Source of the DNA: Arthrobacter sp. Soil736 | Lineage (GTDB): Bacteria; Actinomycetota; Actinomycetes; Actinomycetales; Micrococcaceae | Assembly: GCF_001428005.1 (NCBI RefSeq) | Contig: NZ_LMSB01000056.1 | Location: 191,405 to 255,404 of the forward strand | DNA: 64,000 nucleotides | Reading direction: 5' to 3' | Part shown: in pieces, positions 52,922-60,356 of the stretch | Layout: every line of letters starts with the position of its first letter | Position numbering within the stretch: position 1 is the first letter of the stretch | Program-made: the position numbers and the translations under genes | The notes under the pieces: model-generated | Seen by the model: only the letters and a program-made list of their open reading frames with translations | The model's database searches: none | What the model was told of the DNA's origin: nothing

Positions 52922-54090
52922 TGACCGGGCGACACGGCATTGCTGAGGCTCGGTGCCCTCTCCGCGACGGGCCGAAGGTCGATCATGGGGATGGCGAAGC
53001 CCAGTGCGGTGTCTGACGTGGCTTTGGCGAAGATCACACCCGCCACCTGCCCTCCGGTGGTCAGCAGCGGCCCGCCCGAGTTTCCGGGCTGGACGTCGCC
53101 CGCCAGCTTATAGACCTCGTCCGGCACGGGGTTGTTCCCGTAAATGTCCGGCACCAGCACCGTGGAGATGCCCTGCACCGTGGCGGGCTTGGACTGGAAG
53201 GGACCGCCATGCGGATAGCCGGCAAACGCGGCGCTGGTGCCGGCCGGCAGATCCGGGCTCAGGGGCAGCGCTGCGGCGGGCAGGCCGTCGACGGCGAGGA
53301 CGGCGAGATCGCGCTGGCCGTCGAAGTAGACCACCCGTCCGGGCATCGCTCCGCCGCCTGGAATCTCCACGACGGGCTGCGACACGCCCGCCACGACATG
53401 CGCATTTGTGACAACCCTGCCGGGCGACACGACGAAGCCTGTCCCGGTCTGGTTCTGCCCGCACTGGAACGCGGTGCCGGCGATCTTCAGGACCGAACCG
53501 GCGGCCCTGTTCAGGGCGGGGGTGTCGGTGTTGGCATTGGGAACAGGGACCTCCTGTTCCTGCCCGATGCCCTCGATCAGCCTGGGGATCCCGTCCCCGA
53601 TCACCGCCGACCGCAGCTGGGCCATGGCGGTTTTCACGGGGTTGGGCGTCAGCCCGTCAATGAAGCGGATGACCTTGGATTCGGCAAGCTGCTGGGAGAC
53701 GAACGGGACGCCGAGGGCGCTGATACTGAAAGCCAGCATGGACATGACCAGCGCTGCAACGACAAGATTCACGGCACCGCCAACCGTTCTGTCCACGGCG
53801 CGGAGTGGTTTCAGCCTGACGGCGCTGCGGATGCTGCGGCCGATCATGGTGCCCACCGCGTTGCCGAGCACCATCAGCACGACGGCGGTGCCGATGATCG
53901 CGGTCAGCCTCCAGTTGCTGTCTTCCACGAAGCCGCTCACGAGCGGCACGGAAAGGAAGGCGGCGATGGCGCCGGCAGCGAATCCCGCAAGGCCACCGAC
54001 GGTGACCAGGAACCCGTTGCGCAGGCCGTAAATCAGGTAGGACAGGAGCGTCAGTATCAACGCAAGGTCCAGAACGGTCAGGCCAAACAC
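52906..54090 (-). CDS. marP: MarP-like membrane-anchored serine protease
   Basis: This is a 394-residue protein. Residues 1-130 form a CvpA-like domain with four membrane helices (LDLALILTLLSYLIYG first). A chymotrypsin-type protease domain follows: His in VVTNAHVVAG (His231), Asp in GQRDLAVLAV (Asp261), Ser in PGNSGGPLL (Ser338). Cys210 and Cys391 could form the regulatory disulfide known in M. tuberculosis MarP, which protects against acid and oxidative stress. The GTG start follows AGGAGA. It is convergent with DUF2332. Confidence 0.88.
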   Translation of the reverse strand: MFGLTVLDLALILTLLSYLIYGLRNGFLVTVGGLAGFAAGAIAAFLSVPLVSGFVEDSNWRLTAIIGTAVVLMVLGNAVGTMIGRSIRSAVRLKPLRAVDRTVGGAVNLVVAALVMSMLAFSISALGVPFVSQQLAESKVIRFIDGLTPNPVKTAMAQLRSAVIGDGIPRLIEGIGQEQEVPVPNANTDTPALNRAAGSVLKIAGTAFQCGQNQTGTGFVVSPGRVVTNAHVVAGVSQPVVEIPGGGAMPGRVVYFDGQRDLAVLAVDGLPAAALPLSPDLPAGTSAAFAGYPHGGPFQSKPATVQGISTVLVPDIYGNNPVPDEVYKLAGDVQPGNSGGPLLTTGGQVAGVIFAKATSDTALGFAIPMIDLRPVAERAPSLSNAVSPGQCIQK

Positions 54091-54283
54091 CAGGTCTCCT
54101 CACAAGCGGCTTCGCCCTGATTCTACTGGCGGAGTCTGACAATTTGCCGTGGACGGTAGGCGCCCGCCACGGCTGCCTAGCGCCTTTTAGGGCGTTTCAG
54201 CTGCCAAGTACGTCACAGATCGTTCAAAATTCTGAAACAATGGCACAAGCGCCCCCAGACGACACTTTTAATCAGGAGAATTC

Positions 54284-54961
54284 ATGGACATCGAGGTATT
54301 GCGCCGCGCACCCCTTTTCGCCACGCTGGACGACGAAGCTTTCCGTCTGCTGACGGACGAGCTGACCGAAGTTGACCTGTCGCGTGGTGCATCCGTTTTC
54401 CGCGAGGGTGACCAGGGTGACCAGCTGTACTTCATTGTCTCCGGCAAGGTGAAGCTCGGCCGCACGTCCCCCGACGGCCGCGAATCCCTTTTGGCCATCC
54501 TCGGCCCGGGTGAGCTGTTCGGCGAGATGGCACTGTTCGATCCGAGCCCGCGCACCGCCACGGCCACGGCCGTCTCGGAAACCCGCCTGGCCGGGCTCAA
54601 GAACGAGAGCCTGAACTCCCTGCTCCGCACCCGTCCGGAGGTTTCGGCGCAGCTGCTGCAGGCACTGGCACGCCGCCTGCGCCGCACCAACGACTCCCTT
54701 TCCGACCTCGTCTTCTCCGACGTGCCCGGCCGCGTGGCCAAGGCCCTGCTGGACCTTGCCGACCGCTTCGGCCGTCCCGCGACCGACGGCGTCCTGGTGG
54801 CACACGAGCTCACCCAGGAAGAGCTGGCCCAGCTGGTGGGAGCCTCCCGCGAAACGGTCAACAAGGCCCTGGCCGAGTTCGTCCAGCGCGGCTGGCTGCG
54901 CCTCGAAGCCCGCGCCGTGGTCATCCTGGACATGCAGCGCCTCCGCCAGCGCTCCCGCTAA
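54284..54961 (+). CDS. Crp/Fnr-family regulator (GlxR/Crp-like)
   Basis: This is a 225-residue protein. The cyclic-nucleotide-binding domain has GDQLYFIVSGKVKLGR and the phosphate-binding cassette PGELFGEMALFDPSPRTATA with the conserved Glu and Arg. The C-terminal HTH is LTQEELAQLVGASRETVNKAL. Length and sequence fit the GlxR/Rv3676 cAMP-responsive group. TGTGA-N6-TCACA at 38974-38989 is a candidate target. The start follows AGGAGA (54274-54279). A strong terminator follows. Confidence 0.92.
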   Translation: MDIEVLRRAPLFATLDDEAFRLLTDELTEVDLSRGASVFREGDQGDQLYFIVSGKVKLGRTSPDGRESLLAILGPGELFGEMALFDPSPRTATATAVSETRLAGLKNESLNSLLRTRPEVSAQLLQALARRLRRTNDSLSDLVFSDVPGRVAKALLDLADRFGRPATDGVLVAHELTQEELAQLVGASRETVNKALAEFVQRGWLRLEARAVVILDMQRLRQRSR

Positions 54962-54976
54962 CAGCAAATTAACAGG

Positions 54977-55008
54977 AAGCCGCCCGAAACCGACCGGGGC
55001 GGCTTTTT
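54977..55008 (+). terminator. Rho-independent terminator of the Crp-like gene
   Basis: AAGCCGCCC (54977-54985) pairs with GGGCGGCTT (54997-55005), and a run of five Ts (55004-55008) follows. It is the most canonical terminator in the window. Confidence 0.85.
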
Positions 55009-55058
55009 GTTCTTAACTCACCATCGGCGGAGAACGCCCCTTCGCCGTCGCTTAGACA

Positions 55059-55112
55059 CGGTCGAAATGCACCACTACGGTCGCTGGGCGACCTGCATGG
55101 TGCGATCGACCG
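55059..55112. repeat. Imperfect inverted repeat
   Basis: CGGTCGA (55059-55065) with TCGACCG (55106-55112), and GCACCA (55069-55074) with TGGTGC (55098-55103), make an imperfect stem with a small internal loop. It lies in the 369-bp gene-free stretch 55009-55377, which consists almost wholly of repeats. Confidence 0.5.
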
Positions 55113-55193
55113 CGATGCGCTCCTCTGCGAAGGCCCGCACTCCGCCTCGACTGTTGCGTTACTACGGAGACACCGCTGGTTGAGCCCGTCGAA

Positions 55194-55218
55194 ACCAGGA
55201 TCTCGACAAGCTCGATCA
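55194..55218. repeat. 25-bp direct repeat, unit 1
   Basis: The sequence ACCAGGATCTCGACAAGC continues TCGATCA and recurs exactly at 55344-55368, 150 bp on. It is preceded by TTGAGCCCGTCGAAACC, an inverted relative, a type of intergenic repeat common in Micrococcales. Confidence 0.7.
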
Positions 55219-55246
55219 CCGGGAAATGACTCGCAAAGTTCCCGGG

Positions 55247-55304
55247 GACACAGAAAATGCCTGGCGACACTCGAATTCGGGTGTCGCCAGGCATTTTCTG
55301 TGTC
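55247..55304. repeat. 58-bp palindrome with 24-bp perfect arms
   Basis: Arms 55247-55270 and 55281-55304 match perfectly; the 10-nt centre (TCGAATTCGG) is itself nearly symmetric around GAATTC. Its sequence (ACAGAAAATGCCTGGCGACAC) is unrelated to the lld palindromes, and it has a notable A-rich patch. It is not directly beside any gene end. Confidence 0.85.
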
Positions 55305-55343
55305 GCCAGCTAGTTTGCGCGTCGTCACCCTTCGGCCTCCCGC

Positions 55344-55368
55344 ACCAGGATCTCGACAAGCTCGATCA
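55344..55368. repeat. 25-bp direct repeat, unit 2
   Basis: Identical to 55194-55218. It ends 9 bp before the stop end of the NUDIX gene. The two units bracket the 58-bp palindrome. Confidence 0.7.
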
Positions 55369-55377
55369 GCCGGGGGC

Positions 55378-56289
55378 TTACCGTTCCCGCTGGGGCTCTC
55401 CGGCTACGGTCTTTGCGGCTTCGACCTCGAGCATGAGGGTGCCGTTTTCTTCGACCAGCTTGGGCTGGTACACGTGAGGGGTGCGCTTGTAGCTGAGGTA
55501 GGCGATGCAGCCGTTGGCCGCCGCCATTTTCTCGAGCATGATCTCGGAACCGGGCACCAGGAGCTGGCCGAGCTTGAGGCCCGCCGTGTTTTCCTGGCCC
55601 ACCTCATCGCCCAGGGCGGTCGTGTCGCGTTCGCTGACCACCTTTGTGACGCACACCCACCGGCCCCAGACACCTTTGCTTGCGAGCAGGCTGGGTTGCT
55701 GGTTCATGGGGACGGTCGCTGCGAAGTACCGCGTGTTGAAGCGGCGGTGCGCGAAGTCCGGACTGAGCCAGTTCACGAGGGGCTTGAGCAGGTCGGTCCG
55801 GACGGACAGCCCGCGTTTGGCCAGCACGTCGGTGAACGACTTTTCCTGGGACGCGACGGCCTCGCGCGCCTTCATCCACTCGGACGTGGAGGTGGCCTCC
55901 ACAGTGGAGGACAGGTCCGGTCCGGCCAGGAGCACGCCGGTCTCCTCGAACAGTTCGCGGATGGCGCCCACCACGTGGCGGCGCGCCAGCCCGACGTCGT
56001 CCGTCCCCATCTGCTCTGCCCAATGCTGCGGTGAGGGTCCCAGCCAGCCGACGGCGTCGTCGTCGGACGCATCCAGGGAGCCGCCCGGAAAGGCGAGGAC
56101 GCCCAGCGGCGAAGACCCCGGCCGGTATCCCAGCCAGGTCTCCAGGCCGGTGGGCGAATCACGGAGGAGCACCACCGAGGAGGCCAGCCGGGCAGCGCGC
56201 GGCGTCCGTTCGCCGTGTTCGATCCAGCTTTGTGCCGCCCCTTCGAGTTCGGGAGGTAGTACAAACAGGCGACGTGCTAGTTGGGGCAA
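55378..56289 (-). CDS. NUDIX hydrolase, large (NUDT19/RP2-like) type
   Basis: This is a 303-residue protein. The NUDIX box is split: LAFPGGSLDASDDDA, an insert of ~35 residues, then RRHVVGAIRELFEETGVLL, which carries the R-E-x2-E-E-x-G-U core. Split boxes of this kind are typical of the NUDT7/NUDT19-like acyl-CoA diphosphatase group. The C-terminal ~130 residues are specific to the actinobacterial form. The apparent TTG start at 56289 is unsure. It lies 16 bp downstream of ridA in the same direction. Confidence 0.75.
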   Translation of the reverse strand: MPQLARRLFVLPPELEGAAQSWIEHGERTPRAARLASSVVLLRDSPTGLETWLGYRPGSSPLGVLAFPGGSLDASDDDAVGWLGPSPQHWAEQMGTDDVGLARRHVVGAIRELFEETGVLLAGPDLSSTVEATSTSEWMKAREAVASQEKSFTDVLAKRGLSVRTDLLKPLVNWLSPDFAHRRFNTRYFAATVPMNQQPSLLASKGVWGRWVCVTKVVSERDTTALGDEVGQENTAGLKLGQLLVPGSEIMLEKMAAANGCIAYLSYKRTPHVYQPKLVEENGTLMLEVEAAKTVAGEPQRER

Positions 56290-56305
56290 AGGAAGCGACC
56301 GGTCC

Positions 56306-56839
56306 TTAGCTGAATTCGGCGATCAGTTCGACCTCTACGGGAGAGTCGAGCGGCAGGACTGAAACACCGACGGCGGAGCGGGCGTGCTGGCCCGCGTCAC
56401 CCAGGACCCGGCCGAGGAGCTCCGACGCGCCATTGATGACGCCCGGCTGGCCGGTGAAGGACGGATCCGAGGACACGAAGCCCACCACCTTGACGATGCG
56501 GGTGATGCGGTCGAGGTCGCCGATGACGCTCTTGACGGCGGCCAGGGCATTGACGGCGCACACGGCGGCGTACGCCTTGGCGTCTTCGGGAGACACGGTG
56601 GGCTCGTCGGAAGTTCCTTCCGCTCCGGCGGACACCTTGCCCGTCGCTTCGAGCTTGCCGTCAATAAACGGCAGCTGTCCCGAGGTGTACACGTGGTTGC
56701 CGGTGATGACGGCCGGCACGTAAGCGGCCACGGGGGCGGCCACTTCCGGGAGGGTCAGCCCGAGCTCGGCAAGGCGCTGTTCGACAGCGGAAGAGGGCGC
56801 CGCTGCAGCGCCGGAGGCGGTTTCCTGAGGCGTGGTCAT
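56306..56839 (-). CDS. RidA-family (YjgF/UK114) protein, long form
   Basis: This is a 177-residue protein. Typical RidA enzymes hydrolyse reactive enamines/imines from amino acid metabolism. The fold reads VTGNHVYTSGQLPFIDG-like ITGNHVYTSGQLPFIDG, then NALAAVKSVIGDLDRITRIVKVVGFVSSDP, then SAVGVSVLPLDSPVEVELIAE. The usual arginine (R-x-x-x-G-V-x-x-L) is present as ARSAVGVSVLPL. An N-terminal extension (~30 residues) makes it longer than the classic 130. The start at 56839 follows GAGGGAGAA located inside the upstream DUF4177 gene. Confidence 0.82.
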   Translation of the reverse strand: MTTPQETASGAAAAPSSAVEQRLAELGLTLPEVAAPVAAYVPAVITGNHVYTSGQLPFIDGKLEATGKVSAGAEGTSDEPTVSPEDAKAYAAVCAVNALAAVKSVIGDLDRITRIVKVVGFVSSDPSFTGQPGVINGASELLGRVLGDAGQHARSAVGVSVLPLDSPVEVELIAEFS

Positions 56840-56840
56840 G

Positions 56841-56996
56841 CTACTGCTTCTCCCTCTTGAGGTAGGCAACCAGGCCGTTGCCGTCGGGGCCGGGGACTAC
56901 CTGGACGAGCTCCCAGCCGTCCTCTCCCCACTGGTCCAGAATCTGCTTCGTGGCGTGGATGATGAGCGGAATCGTTGCGTACTCCCATTTGGTCAT
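56841..56996 (-). CDS. DUF4177 small protein (51 residues)
   Basis: This short gene reads MTKWEYATIPLIIHATKQIL, then DQWGEDGWELVQVVPGPDG, then NGLVAYLKREKQ and stop. The W-E-Y opening and G-x-x-G-W-E-L-V-x-V core are those of DUF4177. The start is leaderless: TAGGCT (57004-57009), 7 nt, ATG. Its stop is one base before the ridA start, so the two are one transcript. Its promoter overlaps that of the divergent penicillin-binding protein gene. Confidence 0.8.
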   Translation of the reverse strand: MTKWEYATIPLIIHATKQILDQWGEDGWELVQVVPGPDGNGLVAYLKREKQ

Positions 56997-57033
56997 GAAC
57001 TAAAGCCTAGTCCTTGCCGGTAAAGTGGAGAAC

Positions 57034-59322
57034 ATGGCGACTCGTAGGAACCCCTTATTCGACACGGCCACCACCCTCGGAAAGATTTTAGGTTTCCTTG
57101 GCGTGAGCGCTATTTGCGGTGTCCTGGTGGCTGGCCTTCTGGTTCCGGCCGCCGCTGTTTCCGGCAGCACAGCCAGTGGCTCGATCGAATTCTTCGACAC
57201 TCTCCCGGCCGAGCTGCAGGTGGACCCGCCCAGCCAGTCCACCAGGATCCTGGCAGCGGACGGGAGCGTCATCGCCAACCTTTATGCGGAGAACCGCACC
57301 CGCGTGCCGCTGGACCAGATCTCCCCGTACATGAAGGACGCGGTGATCGCCATTGAGGACAACCGTTTCTACGAGCACGGCGGCGTGGACACCACAGGCA
57401 TCCTCCGTGCGCTGGTGGCCACAGCCCGGGGCAACAAGCAGGGTGCGTCCACCATCACCCAGCAGTATGTCAACAACGTCCTCAACGCCTCGCTGGAATC
57501 CGAAGGCCGGTCCGCGGACGTCAAGCTCAACGGCGTCAACAAGGGCGTGGGTGACAAGCTGCGCGAGATGAAGCTCGCCATCGCGCTGGAGAAGAAGTTC
57601 ACAAAGGAACAGATCCTCGAGGGCTACCTCAACATCGTGTTCTTCAACCGCGACGCCTACGGCATCGAAGCCGCCTCGAAGTTCTTCTTCAGCACTTCAG
57701 CCAAGGACCTCACGCTCCCCCAGGCCGCCCTTCTCGCCGGCCTGGTCAACAGCCCTTCTGCCTTCGACCCCATCACCCATCCGGATAACGCCAAGGTCCG
57801 CAGGGACCTGGTGCTGAACGCGATGCTGGCCCAGGGCAAGATCACCAAAGCCCAGCACACAGCTGCTGTCGCCACCCCGGTCAAGCCCAAGGTCACCCCG
57901 GCACGCCAGGGCTGCGCCTATTCGCCCACCGCGCCCTACTTCTGCGATTACGTCCTGCACCTCCTGCTCAACAACCCGGCTTACGGCGCGGACGCCACCG
58001 AGCGTGAAAAGAAGATCTTCCGCGGCGGCCTGACCATCAAGACCACCCTGAACCCCAAGGCACAGAAGGCCGCCCAGGACCAGGTGAACGCCTCCGCCGG
58101 GACCAACGCCGACAAATGGGGCGCCGCGCTCGTTTCCGTCGAACCGAAGACCGGCAAGATCACCAACATGGCCCAGAACACCTCATGGTTCCCGGGCAAG
58201 GGAAAGTTCGACTCCCAGATCAACTTCAGCGTGGACCAGTATGACGATCAGGGCAACGACCTGAACGGCCTCGGCGGCGCCCAGCCGGGGTCCACCATGA
58301 AGCCGTTCACCTTTGCCGAATGGCTCGAAGAGGGCAAGTCGATGAACATGATCGTCAACGCTGCCCAGCGCCGGTACCAGCAGGACTTCCCGTGGCGGAA
58401 CACGTGTTCCACGCCCACCGTGGGCTGGTATGACAGCAGCAACGGAACCGATGACCTCCAGAACGCCGAAGAGGGCTACTACCGGAACATGACCGTGCTG
58501 GACGGGCTGAAGAACTCCATCAACACGGCCACCTTCGCCTCAGCCTCCCAATTAGATCTGTGCGGCATCCAGAAGGTCGTGGACGCGGTCGGACTGCACG
58601 GCGGACTGCCCGTCCGCGACAAGGAAACGAACGCCATCGTTGATGCGAATCCGAAGGTCACCATGACCACGCTGGGCAACCTGCTGGGTTCCACGCAGAC
58701 GGCCCCGCTGACCATGGCCAGCGCGTTTGCCACATTCGCGAATGACGGCAAGTACTGCGCACCCATCGCCATCACCTCGGTGACTGACCAGACCGGGGCG
58801 CAGCTGCCCGCCCAGTCGACCGCCTGCCGGGACGCCATCAAGCCCGAGGTGGCCCGGGGCGTGAACTACGCGCTCCAGCAGGTCCTGAACGAGGGCTCCG
58901 GTTCGCTCATCCAGCCCCGGATTTCCACCCGGACCTCCTTCCCGATTGCTGCCAAGACCGGTACGTCCAACAACAACGGCTCCACGTGGGTGGTCGGCCA
59001 CACCACCGGGCTTGCCACCGCTGCCTGGTTCGGTGATGCGCTGGGCGCCCAGGACCGGGCCGGCCAGAACGTCACCGTGAACGGCAAGTTCTACACGGGC
59101 ATTGACGGCTACATGATCGCCGGGCCGATGTTCTCCCAGTTCATGTCCGAGATTGCCCCCGCCTACGGCACCGAGCCCTTCCCTGAACCGCCGTCCAACC
59201 TGCTCTACGGGACGCCCCAGTTCCAGCCGTCGGTCCCCGTGCCGAATGATCCCCAGCCATCGCCGACCGGCAAAACGGGCGGCAGCACCGGTAACGGCAA
59301 CGGCAACAAGGGGAATGGCTGA
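57034..59322 (+). CDS. Class A (bifunctional) penicillin-binding protein
   Basis: This 762-residue enzyme both polymerises glycan strands and cross-links peptides outside the membrane. One N-terminal helix (GFLGVSAICGVLVAGLLVPAAAV) is followed by the GT51 domain (AVIAIEDNRFYEHGGVD, GASTITQQYVNN, KEQILEGYLNIVFFNRDAYGIEAA in parts). The transpeptidase has the S-x-x-K motif GSTMKPF and the K-T-G motif AAKTGTSNN. It ends in a Pro/Gly/Asn-rich tail. The start is leaderless: TAAAGT (57021-57026), 7 nt, ATG; a GTG 9 nt upstream is possible. Confidence 0.92.
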   Translation: MATRRNPLFDTATTLGKILGFLGVSAICGVLVAGLLVPAAAVSGSTASGSIEFFDTLPAELQVDPPSQSTRILAADGSVIANLYAENRTRVPLDQISPYMKDAVIAIEDNRFYEHGGVDTTGILRALVATARGNKQGASTITQQYVNNVLNASLESEGRSADVKLNGVNKGVGDKLREMKLAIALEKKFTKEQILEGYLNIVFFNRDAYGIEAASKFFFSTSAKDLTLPQAALLAGLVNSPSAFDPITHPDNAKVRRDLVLNAMLAQGKITKAQHTAAVATPVKPKVTPARQGCAYSPTAPYFCDYVLHLLLNNPAYGADATEREKKIFRGGLTIKTTLNPKAQKAAQDQVNASAGTNADKWGAALVSVEPKTGKITNMAQNTSWFPGKGKFDSQINFSVDQYDDQGNDLNGLGGAQPGSTMKPFTFAEWLEEGKSMNMIVNAAQRRYQQDFPWRNTCSTPTVGWYDSSNGTDDLQNAEEGYYRNMTVLDGLKNSINTATFASASQLDLCGIQKVVDAVGLHGGLPVRDKETNAIVDANPKVTMTTLGNLLGSTQTAPLTMASAFATFANDGKYCAPIAITSVTDQTGAQLPAQSTACRDAIKPEVARGVNYALQQVLNEGSGSLIQPRISTRTSFPIAAKTGTSNNNGSTWVVGHTTGLATAAWFGDALGAQDRAGQNVTVNGKFYTGIDGYMIAGPMFSQFMSEIAPAYGTEPFPEPPSNLLYGTPQFQPSVPVPNDPQPSPTGKTGGSTGNGNGNKGNG

Positions 59323-59324
59323 CG

Positions 59325-60272
59325 GTGATTGACACATCACGACTGGCGAGCCGCGTCCGTAGCATCGGTCGCGGCTTTGCCGTAACCGCCGGGGCGGGAG
59401 CTGTGGCAGCCCTCGCGGCCACAGGTTACGGGCTGTGGGAGAAGAACCAGTTTGTGGTGCGGGAAGAATCCCTTCCCATCCTGCCGCCGGGGCGGGACCC
59501 GTTCCGGATCCTCCACCTGAGCGACATCCACTTTGTCCCGGGGCAGAAGGCGAAGGCGGCATGGCTGTATTCCCTGGCCGGGCTGAAGCCTGACCTCGTG
59601 GTGAACACCGGCGACAACCTCAGCCACCCCAAGGCAGTGGATCCGCTGCTCAGGGCACTGGCACCGCTGCTGGAATTCCCCGGCGTCTTCGTTCCGGGCT
59701 CCAACGACTACTACGCTCCGCGGCTCAAGAACCCGGCGTCCTACCTGCTGGGCCCTTCCAAAGCCAAGGAGGACGAGGAGGAGCTTGACTGGCCGCGCCT
59801 CCGGTCAGGCTTCGGCATGGGCGGCTGGGTGGATCTGACCAACCGGCACCAGTCGATTGTGCTCAAGGGCATGCGGTTCGATTTCTCCGGCGTGGACGAT
59901 CCCCACCTCAAGCGCGAACGGTATGCGGGCTGGCCCAGGGGCACCAGGGGCCAGGACGCCACCGAGCACCTGCGTGTGGCCGTCATCCATGCCCCGTACC
60001 AGCGCGTGCTGGACCACTTCACCGAGGACGGCGCGGACCTGCTGCTGGCCGGCCACACGCATGGCGGCCAGCTCTGCATCCCCGGTTACGGCGCCGTCAT
60101 TGCCAACTGCGACATTCCCACCTGGCGCGCCAAGGGCCTCCACGACTGGGACAGCAACGGACACACGACGCCGGTGAACGTGTCGGGCGGCATCGGCACC
60201 TCGCGCTTCGCCCCCATCCGCATCGCCTGCCGGCCCGAGGCCATACTGCTCACACTCACTGCCCGCCCCTGA
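59325..60272 (+). CDS. Membrane-anchored metallophosphoesterase (calcineurin-like)
   Basis: This is a 315-residue protein. The N-terminal helix (AVTAGAGAVAALAATGYGLW) is followed by the dimetal phosphoesterase motifs: LHLSDIHF, VNTGDNLSHP, PGSNDYY (GNHD-like), VIHAPYQ and LAGHTHGGQLCIPG. The GTG start at 59325 lies 2 nt after the penicillin-binding protein stop, so they are co-transcribed. YkuE-type relatives act on lipid or nucleotide phosphates; substrate here unknown. Confidence 0.85.
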   Translation: MIDTSRLASRVRSIGRGFAVTAGAGAVAALAATGYGLWEKNQFVVREESLPILPPGRDPFRILHLSDIHFVPGQKAKAAWLYSLAGLKPDLVVNTGDNLSHPKAVDPLLRALAPLLEFPGVFVPGSNDYYAPRLKNPASYLLGPSKAKEDEEELDWPRLRSGFGMGGWVDLTNRHQSIVLKGMRFDFSGVDDPHLKRERYAGWPRGTRGQDATEHLRVAVIHAPYQRVLDHFTEDGADLLLAGHTHGGQLCIPGYGAVIANCDIPTWRAKGLHDWDSNGHTTPVNVSGGIGTSRFAPIRIACRPEAILLTLTARP

Positions 60273-60356
60273 CCTCTGATACCCCGTGTGAACCGCGTCA
60301 CCGATGGCATAGGGTAGTTGCTACGGGAAACTACATTCGCGAGTTGAGAAGCGGGC

